Shown here: piece after piece, positions 45,231-53,308 of the stretch
How positions within the stretch are numbered: position 1 is the first letter of the stretch
Layout of the letters: the number at the start of each line of letters is the position of its first letter
NCBI GenBank assembly: GCA_964521255.1
Contig: CAZFRM010000004.1
Coordinates: 62,001 to 126,000, forward strand
Direction of reading: 5' to 3'
DNA: 64,000 nt
Origin: ZC4RG29 sp964521255
GTDB taxonomy: Bacteria > Bacteroidota > Bacteroidia > Cytophagales > Cyclobacteriaceae
Made by a program: the position numbers and the translations under genes
The notes under the pieces: generated by a model
Seen by the model: the letters and a program-made list of their open reading frames with translations, nothing else
What the model was told of the DNA's origin: nothing
Database searches by the model: none

Positions 45231-46043
45231 TTAGTGTCCGTCGCTCAAATAGTTTTTCAAAATGCCGCTCTGTGGATTTTGGAAGATATCATAAGGAGTT
45301 CCCTGCTCTATCACCTCACCTAAATACATGAACACAATATTGTCAGCCAGCCGCACCGTTTGACGCAAGATGTGCGTGACCAGAATGATGGTGTAATTTT
45401 TTTTCAATTCATGGAATTGCTCTTCGATCTTCCGGCTTGAGATAGGATCCAGCGCTGATGTTGGTTCATCTGCAAGAATCACTTCGGGATTTACAGCCAA
45501 TCCTCTGGCCAGGCACAAACGTTGTTGTTGACCAATGGAAAGTTTTGTTGCCGGTGTCTTCAATCTGTCTTTTATTTCGTCCCACAGGGCAACTTGCTTC
45601 AGGTGAAATTCTACTTTATGGGCAATCTCAGTTTTGTTTTTTATTCCCTGGAGTTTTATTCCGAAGGCAACATTGTCAAAAATACTCATCGGAAGTGGAA
45701 AAGGACGCTGTGAAAGTAATCCCATCTTCTGGCGTAAATCTGGAAGATCATTGTGACCATTCAAAATTTCTTTACCTCCCAACCGAATGCTTCCTGTAAC
45801 CTTCATACCATTGTGCAGGTCTGTAAGGCGATTGATGGATTTTAGCAAAGTTGTTTTACCACAACCCGATGGACCAAGAAACGCTGTGATCTTTCCTCTT
45901 GGAATATTGAGGTTAACGTTCTTAAGAATATGGTGATCGTTATGAGAAACATTCAGGTTACGAATTTCCAGGATGGATTCATTCGAAACTTTTTGTTCGT
46001 CTTTCTTAAGATTCACATGCAATACATCAGACACAAAACTCAT
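45231..46043 (-). CDS. pstB: Phosphate ABC transporter ATP-binding protein
   Basis: 270 residues. Walker A FLGPSGCGKTTLLKSINRL, the Q-loop GLLSQRPFPLPMSIFDNVAFG, the signature LSIGQQQRLCLARGLA (Ile replaces the usual first Gly) and Walker B VILADEPTSALDPIS, with His in ILVTHILRQ. It is the ATPase of the pst operon, last in the order pstS-pstC-pstA-pstB, and overlaps pstA by 4 bases. No phoU follows in this window. Confidence 0.95.
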   Translation of the reverse strand: MSFVSDVLHVNLKKDEQKVSNESILEIRNLNVSHNDHHILKNVNLNIPRGKITAFLGPSGCGKTTLLKSINRLTDLHNGMKVTGSIRLGGKEILNGHNDLPDLRQKMGLLSQRPFPLPMSIFDNVAFGIKLQGIKNKTEIAHKVEFHLKQVALWDEIKDRLKTPATKLSIGQQQRLCLARGLAVNPEVILADEPTSALDPISSRKIEEQFHELKKNYTIILVTHILRQTVRLADNIVFMYLGEVIEQGTPYDIFQNPQSGILKNYLSDGH

Positions 46044-46894
46044 GACACGGTGTGTTTAGAAACTTTAGAAGATAAATAACGCGATACAACGCTGATAACA
46101 AGAATGACAAAAGTAAGAACAACGGCAGAAGCATAAGCCCGTGCTTTTACTTCTTCAATCGGTGAACTCAATTGGTAAAATATTGCCAGCGGTAAAGTAG
46201 CTGCCGGTTCTGCAAGACTCTCCGGAACATAATCTGTATATCCTGCCGTAAACATTACGGCGGCGGTATCACCAATCCCTTTTGCAAAGCCAAGCAAAAA
46301 TGCAGTTGCTATGCCAGGCACTGCCTGCCTGAAAAATATAACAGCAACTTCGAATCGTGTTGTTCCTAGTGATAGGGTAGATTCAAGAAGCCCGATGGGA
46401 ATGGTACGAAGAACTTCATCCATGGCACGAATCATTACCGGAGTAATCAGGAATGCAATGGTAAGCATACCGGCGATGAGTGAAGCTTTCAATCCGAAGA
46501 AGAGCATAATGGAAAAACCAAAGGCACCATAAACAATGGGAGGCACACCCCACAACAGATCAAGGATTAGTCGTATCGCATGTTGAAGTTTTTCAAATTT
46601 TATTAGTGAAATATTGATAAACAAAGCAACGGGCAGGCTGATGGCTACAGCAATTAAGGAGGCGCCAAGGGCAAGGTAAATTGAACCCACGATCGCATTA
46701 AGTATACCACCTTCTTTCCCGAAATAATATCCTCCTTTTGGAACTTGGGTAATCATTTCCCACGAAAGAGCTGGTAATCCTTTCTTTACAATTTCAAATA
46801 CAATGAAGAAAAGTATAGCGATCAGGCTATAGGTGAAAAAACCTAACAGGTACTTGAAAAATCTTTCCTCTATAATTTTTCTCTTCTTCATCAA
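46040..46894 (-). CDS. pstA: Phosphate ABC transporter permease
   Basis: 284 residues, six membrane helices. The conserved cytoplasmic loop has EVLRTIPIGLLESTLSLGTTRFEVAVIFFRQAVPGI and the ALGA-like coupling helix in GIATAFLLGFAKGIGDTAAVMFTAG. It pairs with PstC to form the channel of the high-affinity phosphate importer. Overlaps pstC and pstB by 4 bases each. Confidence 0.95.
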   Translation of the reverse strand: MMKKRKIIEERFFKYLLGFFTYSLIAILFFIVFEIVKKGLPALSWEMITQVPKGGYYFGKEGGILNAIVGSIYLALGASLIAVAISLPVALFINISLIKFEKLQHAIRLILDLLWGVPPIVYGAFGFSIMLFFGLKASLIAGMLTIAFLITPVMIRAMDEVLRTIPIGLLESTLSLGTTRFEVAVIFFRQAVPGIATAFLLGFAKGIGDTAAVMFTAGYTDYVPESLAEPAATLPLAIFYQLSSPIEEVKARAYASAVVLTFVILVISVVSRYLSSKVSKHTVS

Positions 46895-47778
46895 TGTACT
46901 GTTGTGCGATGAATGACTACTCTCGAAATTATATTGAACACCAGTACCACTACGAATAGTATTAATGCAGCAAACATTAATGCTGAATCGTACATGGGTA
47001 TGGACATCATTTCTCCATAATTGTTGGCGATTAATGCCGGCAGAGGATAGCCTCCGTCAAAAACACTCTTAGGAATCTGAACAATATTTCCAACGACCAT
47101 GAGCACGGCAATGGTTTCGCCGAAGGCTTTTGAAATGCCAAGGGCATACGCTGCAATAATTCCGGGAAATGCTTTCTTTAAAAGTACTTTCTTGATAGTT
47201 TCCCAATAGGTAGCCCCCAGTGATAAGGTTACTTCCTTTAATTCAATAGGTATGGCTCGAAAAACTTCGAGTAACATATGTAATACAAAGGGAAGCGTTG
47301 ATATGGCCAGAATTATACCCCCGGCCAGAATAGTGTACCCGGAGGAGACTTCACCAAACAAAGGCGCTATGAACTTTGAAACTAATGGAACAACAACCAG
47401 CACACCCCATAATCCGTGAATAACGGAAGGTATACCGGCCAGTATGTCAATCACAGAACGCATTACGGTCAGCACACGACCTGATGCATACTGCGTGAGA
47501 TAAAGTGCGGGAAACAGACTTAACGGGATCATGATCACCAACCCAATAAGGGTTACAACCAGCGAACTAACCAGGAAGGGAAGAAATCCAAACTGTCCGG
47601 AAGAAGGTCGCCAGGCAGAGGAGAAAAGAAGATTGGTAATACTGTCGTAACTGAATATTGGAAATGCTTTAATCACCAGACCTAATGCTATGGAGAAAGG
47701 GAGCAGCAATACAAGTGAAACCGAAAAGATCGTCCATGTGCCAGCGCTGTATTCTTTTATTTTTCTGAATAGTATCAT
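46891..47778 (-). CDS. pstC: Phosphate ABC transporter permease
   Basis: 295 residues, six membrane helices. The EAA-type loop is FRAIPIELKEVTLSLGATYWETIKKVLLKKAFPGI and GISKAFGETIAVLMVVGN. It is 4 bases downstream of pstS and overlaps pstA by 4. It makes the second half of the Pst channel. Confidence 0.95.
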   Translation of the reverse strand: MILFRKIKEYSAGTWTIFSVSLVLLLPFSIALGLVIKAFPIFSYDSITNLLFSSAWRPSSGQFGFLPFLVSSLVVTLIGLVIMIPLSLFPALYLTQYASGRVLTVMRSVIDILAGIPSVIHGLWGVLVVVPLVSKFIAPLFGEVSSGYTILAGGIILAISTLPFVLHMLLEVFRAIPIELKEVTLSLGATYWETIKKVLLKKAFPGIIAAYALGISKAFGETIAVLMVVGNIVQIPKSVFDGGYPLPALIANNYGEMMSIPMYDSALMFAALILFVVVLVFNIISRVVIHRTTVH

Positions 47779-47782
47779 TCGG

Positions 47783-48760
47783 TTATTTCAGTTTTTCCAG
47801 CTCTGTATGTACTCTGTCTTCTGATAATTTTATGTAGCCTGTCTCGACTACAAATTGTTGCCCCTCAGTAAGAACCCAGTGTAAAAATGTTTTCACCATT
47901 TCATTCTCAGGTTTTCCTTGTGAAACAAAATATAATTCGCGTGCTGGTGGTGAAGGAAATCTTCCGTCACTGATGGCTTCAATGAGCTGATCAAGGCTGT
48001 CGTAATATATTTCTTCTTCGGTAATCTGATTGTCACCATTAACATCGATCGGCACTACCTCAATGCCGGGATATTTTATTTTTTTATCCAGTGAGTAAAC
48101 GAAGATGGTATTGTTATACCCGATTCCATTTCTGTCATTCTTAACCGCTTCGGCAAGACCGGGGTCGCCAAATACACCAATGCCATTTAATTCATCCTGC
48201 TCTTTTCCGCCAACATACTTTGCCCATGTAGCAGCTGCACCGGCGGCATCCGAGCGTGTATAGACGGTTATGTTTTCCCGGGCGCCGGTATTCACAGCTT
48301 CCCCCCATGTTTTCATTTCTCCTGTGACGAAAATTTTTCTGAACTCTTCCTGCGAAAGACCTTGTTGTTTTAGCTCCTTCAGAACAGGGTTGTTTGTGTT
48401 GATAGTTGGTATCACAGCATCTTTCGTCACGGATATATACCATGCACCTTTAGCAACTTCTTCATCTTTAATCTCGCGTGAGAGCATGCCAAGATCAACA
48501 GCCTTTGCCAATGCATCAGCCATACCTTTACCTGCGCCGCCTGCGGAAATATTGAATCGAATATTGGGATAAGTTTTTTTGAATTCTTCCGCCCACTTGT
48601 TTGCTAAAGGATACAAAGCAAAAGCACCGGATAAGGAAATTGTTCCCTCTGCCTGATTAACTGAATCATTCTCCTTGTTTCTCTTTCCACATCCCACACT
48701 CAAAATGAAAATGGCAATGCCTAAATATAAATTCCTTAAAAATTGTTGACCTTTCGTCAT
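47783..48760 (-). CDS. pstS: Phosphate-binding lipoprotein
   Basis: 325 residues. Signal with a lipobox LSVGC (Cys24). The mature part has LSGAFALYPLANKWAEEF, where a phosphate-binding Ser-Gly is found in other PstS proteins, ISAGGAGKGMADALAK, and TRSDAAGAAATWAKYVGG. As in many Bacteroidota it is lipid-anchored and first in the pst operon. A minus-strand TATCTTTG (48837-48844), which fits TAnnTTTG, could be its -7 element. Confidence 0.93.
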   Translation of the reverse strand: MTKGQQFLRNLYLGIAIFILSVGCGKRNKENDSVNQAEGTISLSGAFALYPLANKWAEEFKKTYPNIRFNISAGGAGKGMADALAKAVDLGMLSREIKDEEVAKGAWYISVTKDAVIPTINTNNPVLKELKQQGLSQEEFRKIFVTGEMKTWGEAVNTGARENITVYTRSDAAGAAATWAKYVGGKEQDELNGIGVFGDPGLAEAVKNDRNGIGYNNTIFVYSLDKKIKYPGIEVVPIDVNGDNQITEEEIYYDSLDQLIEAISDGRFPSPPARELYFVSQGKPENEMVKTFLHWVLTEGQQFVVETGYIKLSEDRVHTELEKLK

Positions 48761-49123
48761 GCGCTAAACTCCATTTGGTATTCAGTTAAATATTCAGAGG
48801 ATGAACGCCATCGTCAATTATTAACCGAAACAAGCTCAAAGATAGCTATTAGATTTAAAATCTAGTAAACCCATAGGATAAATATAATAAGTTTGTATTT
48901 TTGTCGGACTTTTTCCCTGTAAAGGGACTCTTTAGCAAATCCACCAATTGCTTGACAATAGCTACGCATTAACAATAGTGGATTTTCATGCAATCAGATT
49001 CTAATTTCTTTTTTCAGGATATCCTGCCATCACATTATGCAGAGAATTTTTTAGTTGACAGTTCTGTGATAGCAGTGTGCATTCATTTTATTCCGCCCGC
49101 CCGCAACACTTGATTTTATCGTT
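48761..49123. other. Divergent pstS/desaturase upstream region
   Basis: 363 bases with no gene. A TATCTTTG element on the minus strand (48837-48844) is a possible -7 box of the pst operon. No clear PhoB-type box was recognised. Nothing else was seen. Confidence 0.45.
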
Positions 49124-50332
49124 ATGCCATTCTATGCCGCATTTGTGTTTCCTGCTTTTTTTCTTTTTGTCGGACTTGAGTATTTCATTTCACGGAAGAG
49201 AAAGGGAAAAGATGTTTTCAGATTTGATAGTTCCGTGGCTAACATTTCTATCGGTGTCGCTGAAAGACTGCTTAATTTATTTATTTCTGCCAGCTTCTAC
49301 GGACTTTTCTATTTTATTTATGAACGATTCGGATTCTTTCATATTCCTAATCACTGGACCGTTTGGGTATTGCTCATCCTGGTGACCGACCTGGTTTGGT
49401 ATTGGTATCACCGTTTAGGTCATGAGATAAATTTTCTCTGGGCAGCTCATATCGTTCATCATCAAAGTGATGAATTTAATTATACTGTGTCAGCCCGCAT
49501 CACTACATTTCAGGCGTTAGCGAGAAATATTTTCTGGTGCATCTTGCCGCTGATAGGGTTTCATCCTGCGATGGTTATTACCATGCTGGTAGTTCACGGT
49601 GCGTACTCTTTTTTCACGCACACTGAAATAATTGGGAAGCTTGGATGGCTCGAAAATATTTTCATCACACCTTCTCATCATCGTGTGCATCATGCTTCCA
49701 ATGAAAAATATCTGAATAAGAACTATGGCGATCTGTTTGTATTCTGGGATAAATTATTTGGAACATTCCAGGAAGAAAAGGAAAAGCCCATTTATGGACT
49801 CACGCACCCATTGAAGAGTTATAGTTTTATGTGGCAGCATTTCCATTACTATGCAGAAATGATTGAGGCATGCAAAAGAAAACAAGGTTTTTATAACCGG
49901 GTTTGTATTCTTTTTGGCAAACCTGAACAGTTGGATCAGGACATTCGTAAGCAGCTTGAAAAAAAATATTTACCGCATCAAAACAAGGTGAGCACAAATT
50001 ACAGGTTTCGGATTTATGTGTGTGCCCAGTTAGTAATAAGTATTGTGTGGACATTTCTGATCACACTGCTCTTCCATCAACTGACGTACGCTGATAAAAT
50101 TTTTGGTTCTGTAATAATTCTTATCACGTTAGTAAACTGTGGCGCTTTGCTGGAACAGCGCAGGTGGATATGTTATTTGGAATACATAAGGCTATTATTG
50201 CTCTGTTCTTTTTTCAGTTATTATGTTGATAGCCTGGAGTTCTTTGTGGTGTCTGTAATTTTTCTGCTCATCATCACGGCAAGCTTTCCACTTCATAAGT
50301 GGTACCTGCGATTTATTTATGATGCAGGTTAA
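49124..50332 (+). CDS. Sterol desaturase / fatty acid hydroxylase family protein
   Basis: 402 residues with several membrane helices. The diiron His clusters are visible: WYHRLGHEINF, AAHIVHHQSDEFN, the FFTHTEIIGKL segment and PSHHRVHHASN. This is the fatty acid hydroxylase superfamily (sterol desaturase-like), integral membrane di-iron oxygenases acting on lipids. The substrate is not known. Its end overlaps the 3' end of the convergent Rrf2 gene by 20 bases. Confidence 0.93.
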   Translation: MPFYAAFVFPAFFLFVGLEYFISRKRKGKDVFRFDSSVANISIGVAERLLNLFISASFYGLFYFIYERFGFFHIPNHWTVWVLLILVTDLVWYWYHRLGHEINFLWAAHIVHHQSDEFNYTVSARITTFQALARNIFWCILPLIGFHPAMVITMLVVHGAYSFFTHTEIIGKLGWLENIFITPSHHRVHHASNEKYLNKNYGDLFVFWDKLFGTFQEEKEKPIYGLTHPLKSYSFMWQHFHYYAEMIEACKRKQGFYNRVCILFGKPEQLDQDIRKQLEKKYLPHQNKVSTNYRFRIYVCAQLVISIVWTFLITLLFHQLTYADKIFGSVIILITLVNCGALLEQRRWICYLEYIRLLLLCSFFSYYVDSLEFFVVSVIFLLIITASFPLHKWYLRFIYDAG

Positions 50333-50774
50333 AGGATGATTCCTGGCTGGAGACAGTTACCATTTCGTGAATAATATCAGCCAGCGTTTTTTTTCTCAGT
50401 ACCTGAATCAGTTCGCATTGAATTTCTTCAAATGAATACCTGATGTGGCAATGTTTATCCGGTTCACAGTTCGTACATGTCTTCGTACAATTTTTTTCCA
50501 TGCACGGAAGTAAAGTGAGAAACCGGTCGGTGGCCTGAAGTATATCTGCCAGGTTAATATCTTCAGGATTGTTCACCATAAAATACCCTCCGTCTTTTCC
50601 CTTTTTACTGGCGATGATGTGTGCTTTCCGAAGGTTGAGCAATATACCTTCAAGAAATTTTTTAGGAATGCGCTTATCATTTGAAATAGCCAGGATAGAA
50701 ACAGGGCAGGTCATGGCATTTTCAGCCAGGTAGTGCAGGGCATGAATGGCATATTGAAACTTTTTCGAAAGCAA
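50313..50774 (-). CDS. Rrf2 family transcriptional regulator with Cys cluster
   Basis: 153 residues. Winged helix: KKFQYAIHALHYLAENA, IPKKFLEGILLNLRKAHIIAS, KKGKDGGYFMVNNPEDINLADI. The C-terminal part has a dense set of Cys (91, 96, 100, 103, 109, spacing x4-x3-x2-x5), denser than the three of IscR, and may bind an Fe-S cluster or sense thiols. Rrf2 proteins such as CymR and IscR control cysteine and Fe-S metabolism. A 26-bp palindrome starts 23 bases upstream of its ATG and also overlaps the promoter of the divergent sulfur-linked operon, so it may be autoregulated. Confidence 0.93.
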   Translation of the reverse strand: MLSKKFQYAIHALHYLAENAMTCPVSILAISNDKRIPKKFLEGILLNLRKAHIIASKKGKDGGYFMVNNPEDINLADILQATDRFLTLLPCMEKNCTKTCTNCEPDKHCHIRYSFEEIQCELIQVLRKKTLADIIHEMVTVSSQESSFNLHHK

Positions 50775-50796
50775 AATGCTTTTTCTGTAAATTTAG

Positions 50797-50822
50797 TCTA
50801 TTAATTCTATAGAAATAATTGG
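50797..50822. promoter_or_regulatory. 26-bp palindromic operator, site 1
   Basis: Half TCTATTAATTCTA followed by TAGAAATAATTGG, the same register as sites at 59538-59563 and 63513-63538, each centred on TCTATAGA or close. It overlaps the -33 element (TTG at 50819-50821) of the rightward promoter and is 23 bases before the Rrf2 start. It is probably the binding site of that Rrf2 protein (inference). Confidence 0.75.
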
Positions 50823-50848
50823 TTATAAAAAATTATTCTCTACCTTTG
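50819..50848 (+). promoter_or_regulatory. Bacteroidota-type promoter of the ATP-grasp operon
   Basis: TTG at 50819-50821 and TACCTTTG at 50841-50848 with 19 bases between; matches the -33/-7 consensus. The spacing is exactly that of the promoter at 63535-63564. Operator site 1 overlaps the -33 element. Confidence 0.75.
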
Positions 50849-50864
50849 AATCATATTTTATAAA

Positions 50865-50934
50865 GAAGAGGGGAGAGAACAGGCTCCGGGAACCTCTGGC
50901 AACTTTCCTTGGGAATAAGTGCCAAATCCTGCCC
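50865..50934 (+). ncRNA. SAM-I (S-box) type riboswitch
   Basis: The leader holds the S-box blocks in order: GAGGGGAGAGAACAGGCTC, GAACCTCTGGCAAC, a small hairpin, AGTGCCAAATCCTGCCC. They match the conserved core of the SAM-I class (GAGGGA-like, GGCAAC, GGTGCNAATTCC-like) and the second copy at 63611-63686. It binds S-adenosylmethionine. It is between a TAnnTTTG promoter and a short ORF ending in three Cys codons, upstream of the ATP-grasp gene. Confidence 0.85.
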
Positions 50935-50966
50935 ATAAAAATCAGGGTATATAAAACAGAGAAATT

Positions 50967-51053
50967 ATGAAGACAGAAAAATTCTTGTTTCAATTCAAAG
51001 ATCGCAGCGATCTCATCCTTGTTTCGCCAGGGTTTCGTGATTGTTGTTGTTGA
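50967..51053 (+). CDS. Short leader peptide ending Cys-Cys-Cys
   Basis: 28 codons from ATG 50967, beginning MKTEKFLFQFKDRSDLILVS and ending RDCCC before TGA (51051-51053). Three successive TGT codons (51042-51050) stand directly before the stop. The ORF begins 32 bases after the riboswitch core. The analogous ORF after the second riboswitch (63726-63806) also ends CCC-stop. In mycobacteria polycysteine leader peptides act as cysteine attenuators; here the same logic is suggested, with ribosome pausing at Cys codons when Cys-tRNA is scarce. This role is inference. Confidence 0.75.
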   Translation: MKTEKFLFQFKDRSDLILVSPGFRDCCC

Positions 51054-51147
51054 TTTCCTTTTCTTTTAAAGAAGAATACAGAAGCGTGTCCCACCTCACG
51101 CCTTAATAAACATATTCTAAATTTTTTATTACTGAAATTTTTCAGAC

Positions 51148-52065
51148 ATGATACTTCAGCGTGAAAGACCTCTGGGTGTAATCTATGAACATCCCCGATG
51201 GTTTAATCCCTTATTTACTGAACTCGAAAGCAGAGGCATTGCTTTTCATAAAATCAATCCGCTTTATCATCTCTATGATCCTGCAAATACGATTAAGCTT
51301 TATCATTTTGTCTATAATGATATGAGTTTATCCTATTATCAAAACGATCATAATCGAAACATTACAAGCCGGCTGGAATATATTTCATTGCTGGAAGAGC
51401 TGGGCGTGGATGTGATCAACGGATCAAAAGCCATTGCGATTGAACGTTCCAAAGCCAGGCAACTGCAGCTTCTCGCTTCGTTGAAGATTCCTTTTCCGGC
51501 AACACGCATTGTCAATCACCCTGACCACGTACTGACTGCTGGTAACCATCTTCAGTTTCCACTCGTGGCAAAAACAAATTCCGGAAATCGCGGACGGGTT
51601 AAACGATATGATTCGAAGGACGAGCTGGAAGAAGCTCTCATTGATGGAACATTTGAATTTGGTCCGGACAACTCAGCATTGGTCCAGGAATTTGTACCGC
51701 CAAAAGGCGGATACATTGTACGCGCAGAAACACTCAATGGAAAATTTCAGCATGCATTGAAGATCTATGTGACCGGTGAGGAATTAAATATGTGGCCCAT
51801 CGAAGTAAAACGGGAAGTGTTTACACCTGCTGATGAGATCATCAAAACGGTAGAAGCCATTGTCAGGAGAGCCAAAATTGATGTTGGCAGTGTGGAATTT
51901 TTAACCAGCCAGCAAAACAACAAGATCTATTTCTTTGATGTGAATGCGCATGCTGATTATGGCATCGAGGTTCGCAATGTATTGGGCTATGATCCGTATG
52001 TACGATTAGTGAATTTCCTCGACAGGCGGTCACTGAAAGTACGTGAAATTGAATTGGCTATTTAA
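51148..52065 (+). CDS. ATP-grasp (RimK-like) ligase
   Basis: 305 residues, ATP-grasp fold. The middle domain has FPLVAKTNSGNRGRVKRYDS (ATP-binding), ALVQEFVPPKGGYIVRAETL and the C-terminal FFDVNAHADYGIEV, in which a D-V-N triad takes the place of the usual E-x-N Mg site. Such enzymes join a carboxylate to an amine, thiol or other nucleophile with ATP. Nearest types are RimK/LysX-like. It is the first gene after a SAM riboswitch and a Cys leader, so the substrate may be sulfur-related. The 95-base gap after the leader ORF might hold regulatory structure. The specific reaction is unknown. Confidence 0.85.
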   Translation: MILQRERPLGVIYEHPRWFNPLFTELESRGIAFHKINPLYHLYDPANTIKLYHFVYNDMSLSYYQNDHNRNITSRLEYISLLEELGVDVINGSKAIAIERSKARQLQLLASLKIPFPATRIVNHPDHVLTAGNHLQFPLVAKTNSGNRGRVKRYDSKDELEEALIDGTFEFGPDNSALVQEFVPPKGGYIVRAETLNGKFQHALKIYVTGEELNMWPIEVKREVFTPADEIIKTVEAIVRRAKIDVGSVEFLTSQQNNKIYFFDVNAHADYGIEVRNVLGYDPYVRLVNFLDRRSLKVREIELAI

Positions 52066-52071
52066 TAACGA

Positions 52072-53049
52072 ATGGACTATGAAAAGGGAACAAACAAAAT
52101 TTTTTATCGCTGTAATGCTTTCGTTTCGATGTTGGCGCTGAATGAGAATACAGGCCAAACCAAAGACCTTACTACTTTAAAAAATATTATCCATAACCAA
52201 ATGAAAACGTATCAGAAATTTAAATTTGAAGGAGCTCTTACCAAAGAACAAATAACTTTTTTCCATCAACATGGATTCATTCATTTTGAATCCTATTCGT
52301 CGAAAGAAACAGTCAACGAAATTCTTCACTCCATTGAAGGCGTGCAATCACAGTGGATTAAGAATAATGTTTCAAAAGTAAATGGAGTACCCATAAAGTA
52401 TGGTCTTGATGAGCGCGGCAAAACAATTGTTCAACGTTTTGCTTTCACTAATCAGCATAGTGACTCCGTTCACCGGTTTGCTTCGCACCAAAACCTTGAT
52501 GCACTAAAAGTGCTTATGCCGGAAGGCGCTCGTATTGGTCTTGAAGAAAAAGATGGTGTGGTGTTAAATCATTATGTGAACGCAGAAGGAAGTAACTTTT
52601 ATCATATGGGATGGCATACGGATAGCGCCCGTGATATTTTTTATGGCAAAAAGGTGGCACCCATGCTGAATATTGGATTCTATCTCGATGACTCCACCGC
52701 AGAGAAAGGAGGACTGCGGATTTTACCCGGAACGCATAAGCAGGGAGTTTGGGATTTGTTGTTCAGGAAAAAGTATTACATGAATAATTATGCGGATGAG
52801 AATGAGGTGTTAGTCGAAGCAAAAGCAGGAGACCTGGTGATTCATGATGGAAGAATCTGGCATCGCGTTGCACCTTCTCCTCTTACGGGCGCGGCCAGCC
52901 GAAGAAGAGTAATGTACATTCCTATGATAGTAGGCAAGTATGAACCTAAAACGGAGCTGAGTAAAACACCGCTTTATCTCCATCTCCTTCCTCTTGTGGG
53001 AAGCAAGAAGTACAAGAAATGGGTGCCTGCTTTTCTGAAGGCTGCTTAA
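52072..53049 (+). CDS. Phytanoyl-CoA dioxygenase (PhyH) family protein
   Basis: 325 residues if begun at 52072, six bases after the ATP-grasp stop. The conserved part begins at about residue 45 (KFKFEGALTKEQITFFHQHG), so ATG 52201 is a good alternative. Iron ligands of the 2-oxoglutarate dioxygenase fold: His and Asp in MGWHTDSARDIF, distal His in GRIWHRVAPSP and the Arg in AASRRRVMYIP that binds 2-oxoglutarate. The N-terminal 43 residues lack family likeness. It should hydroxylate a small molecule or lipid, perhaps the ATP-grasp product. Regulation by SAM and cysteine status follows from the shared leader. Confidence 0.85.
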   Translation: MDYEKGTNKIFYRCNAFVSMLALNENTGQTKDLTTLKNIIHNQMKTYQKFKFEGALTKEQITFFHQHGFIHFESYSSKETVNEILHSIEGVQSQWIKNNVSKVNGVPIKYGLDERGKTIVQRFAFTNQHSDSVHRFASHQNLDALKVLMPEGARIGLEEKDGVVLNHYVNAEGSNFYHMGWHTDSARDIFYGKKVAPMLNIGFYLDDSTAEKGGLRILPGTHKQGVWDLLFRKKYYMNNYADENEVLVEAKAGDLVIHDGRIWHRVAPSPLTGAASRRRVMYIPMIVGKYEPKTELSKTPLYLHLLPLVGSKKYKKWVPAFLKAA

Positions 53050-53124
53050 TATTTGTTAAGTGCCGGCTCGTCTGGTTTTAAAAATGTGAGCAAACTGGAC
53101 GCCGGTGCTTAATCAAAAAAAACT

Positions 53125-53281
53125 AATGTCCGACTAAAAAAGAACACATACGTAATCCCTTGCTTTTCTTGATGTTTCTTTATCTGGCCTCACTCCTACC
53201 TCTCTCCGAGGGAGAGAGACTATGGAATCAAGAAAATCAAGGGATTGAAACGAATGCTACATTTTAGTCGGACAACAATGA
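53125..53281. repeat. Dispersed palindromic repeat A, copy 2
   Basis: Outer inverted ends GTCCGACTAAA ... TTTAGTCGGAC and inner arms (53154-53173 and 53227-53246, 19 of 20 paired). The outer parts match copy 1 (6555-6733) in the same orientation. The core is in the opposite orientation: for example the CTCACTCCTACCTCTCTCC stretch here is found reverse-complemented in copy 1. Confidence 0.8.
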
Positions 53282-53308
53282 AAAAAAATAATAGATAACT
53301 CAACACTC

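Noticed and set aside
45500..45560. LSIGQ instead of LSGGQ in PstB as a sign of a defective ATPase
   Set aside because: The position tolerates variation in PstB proteins, and the operon is otherwise complete.
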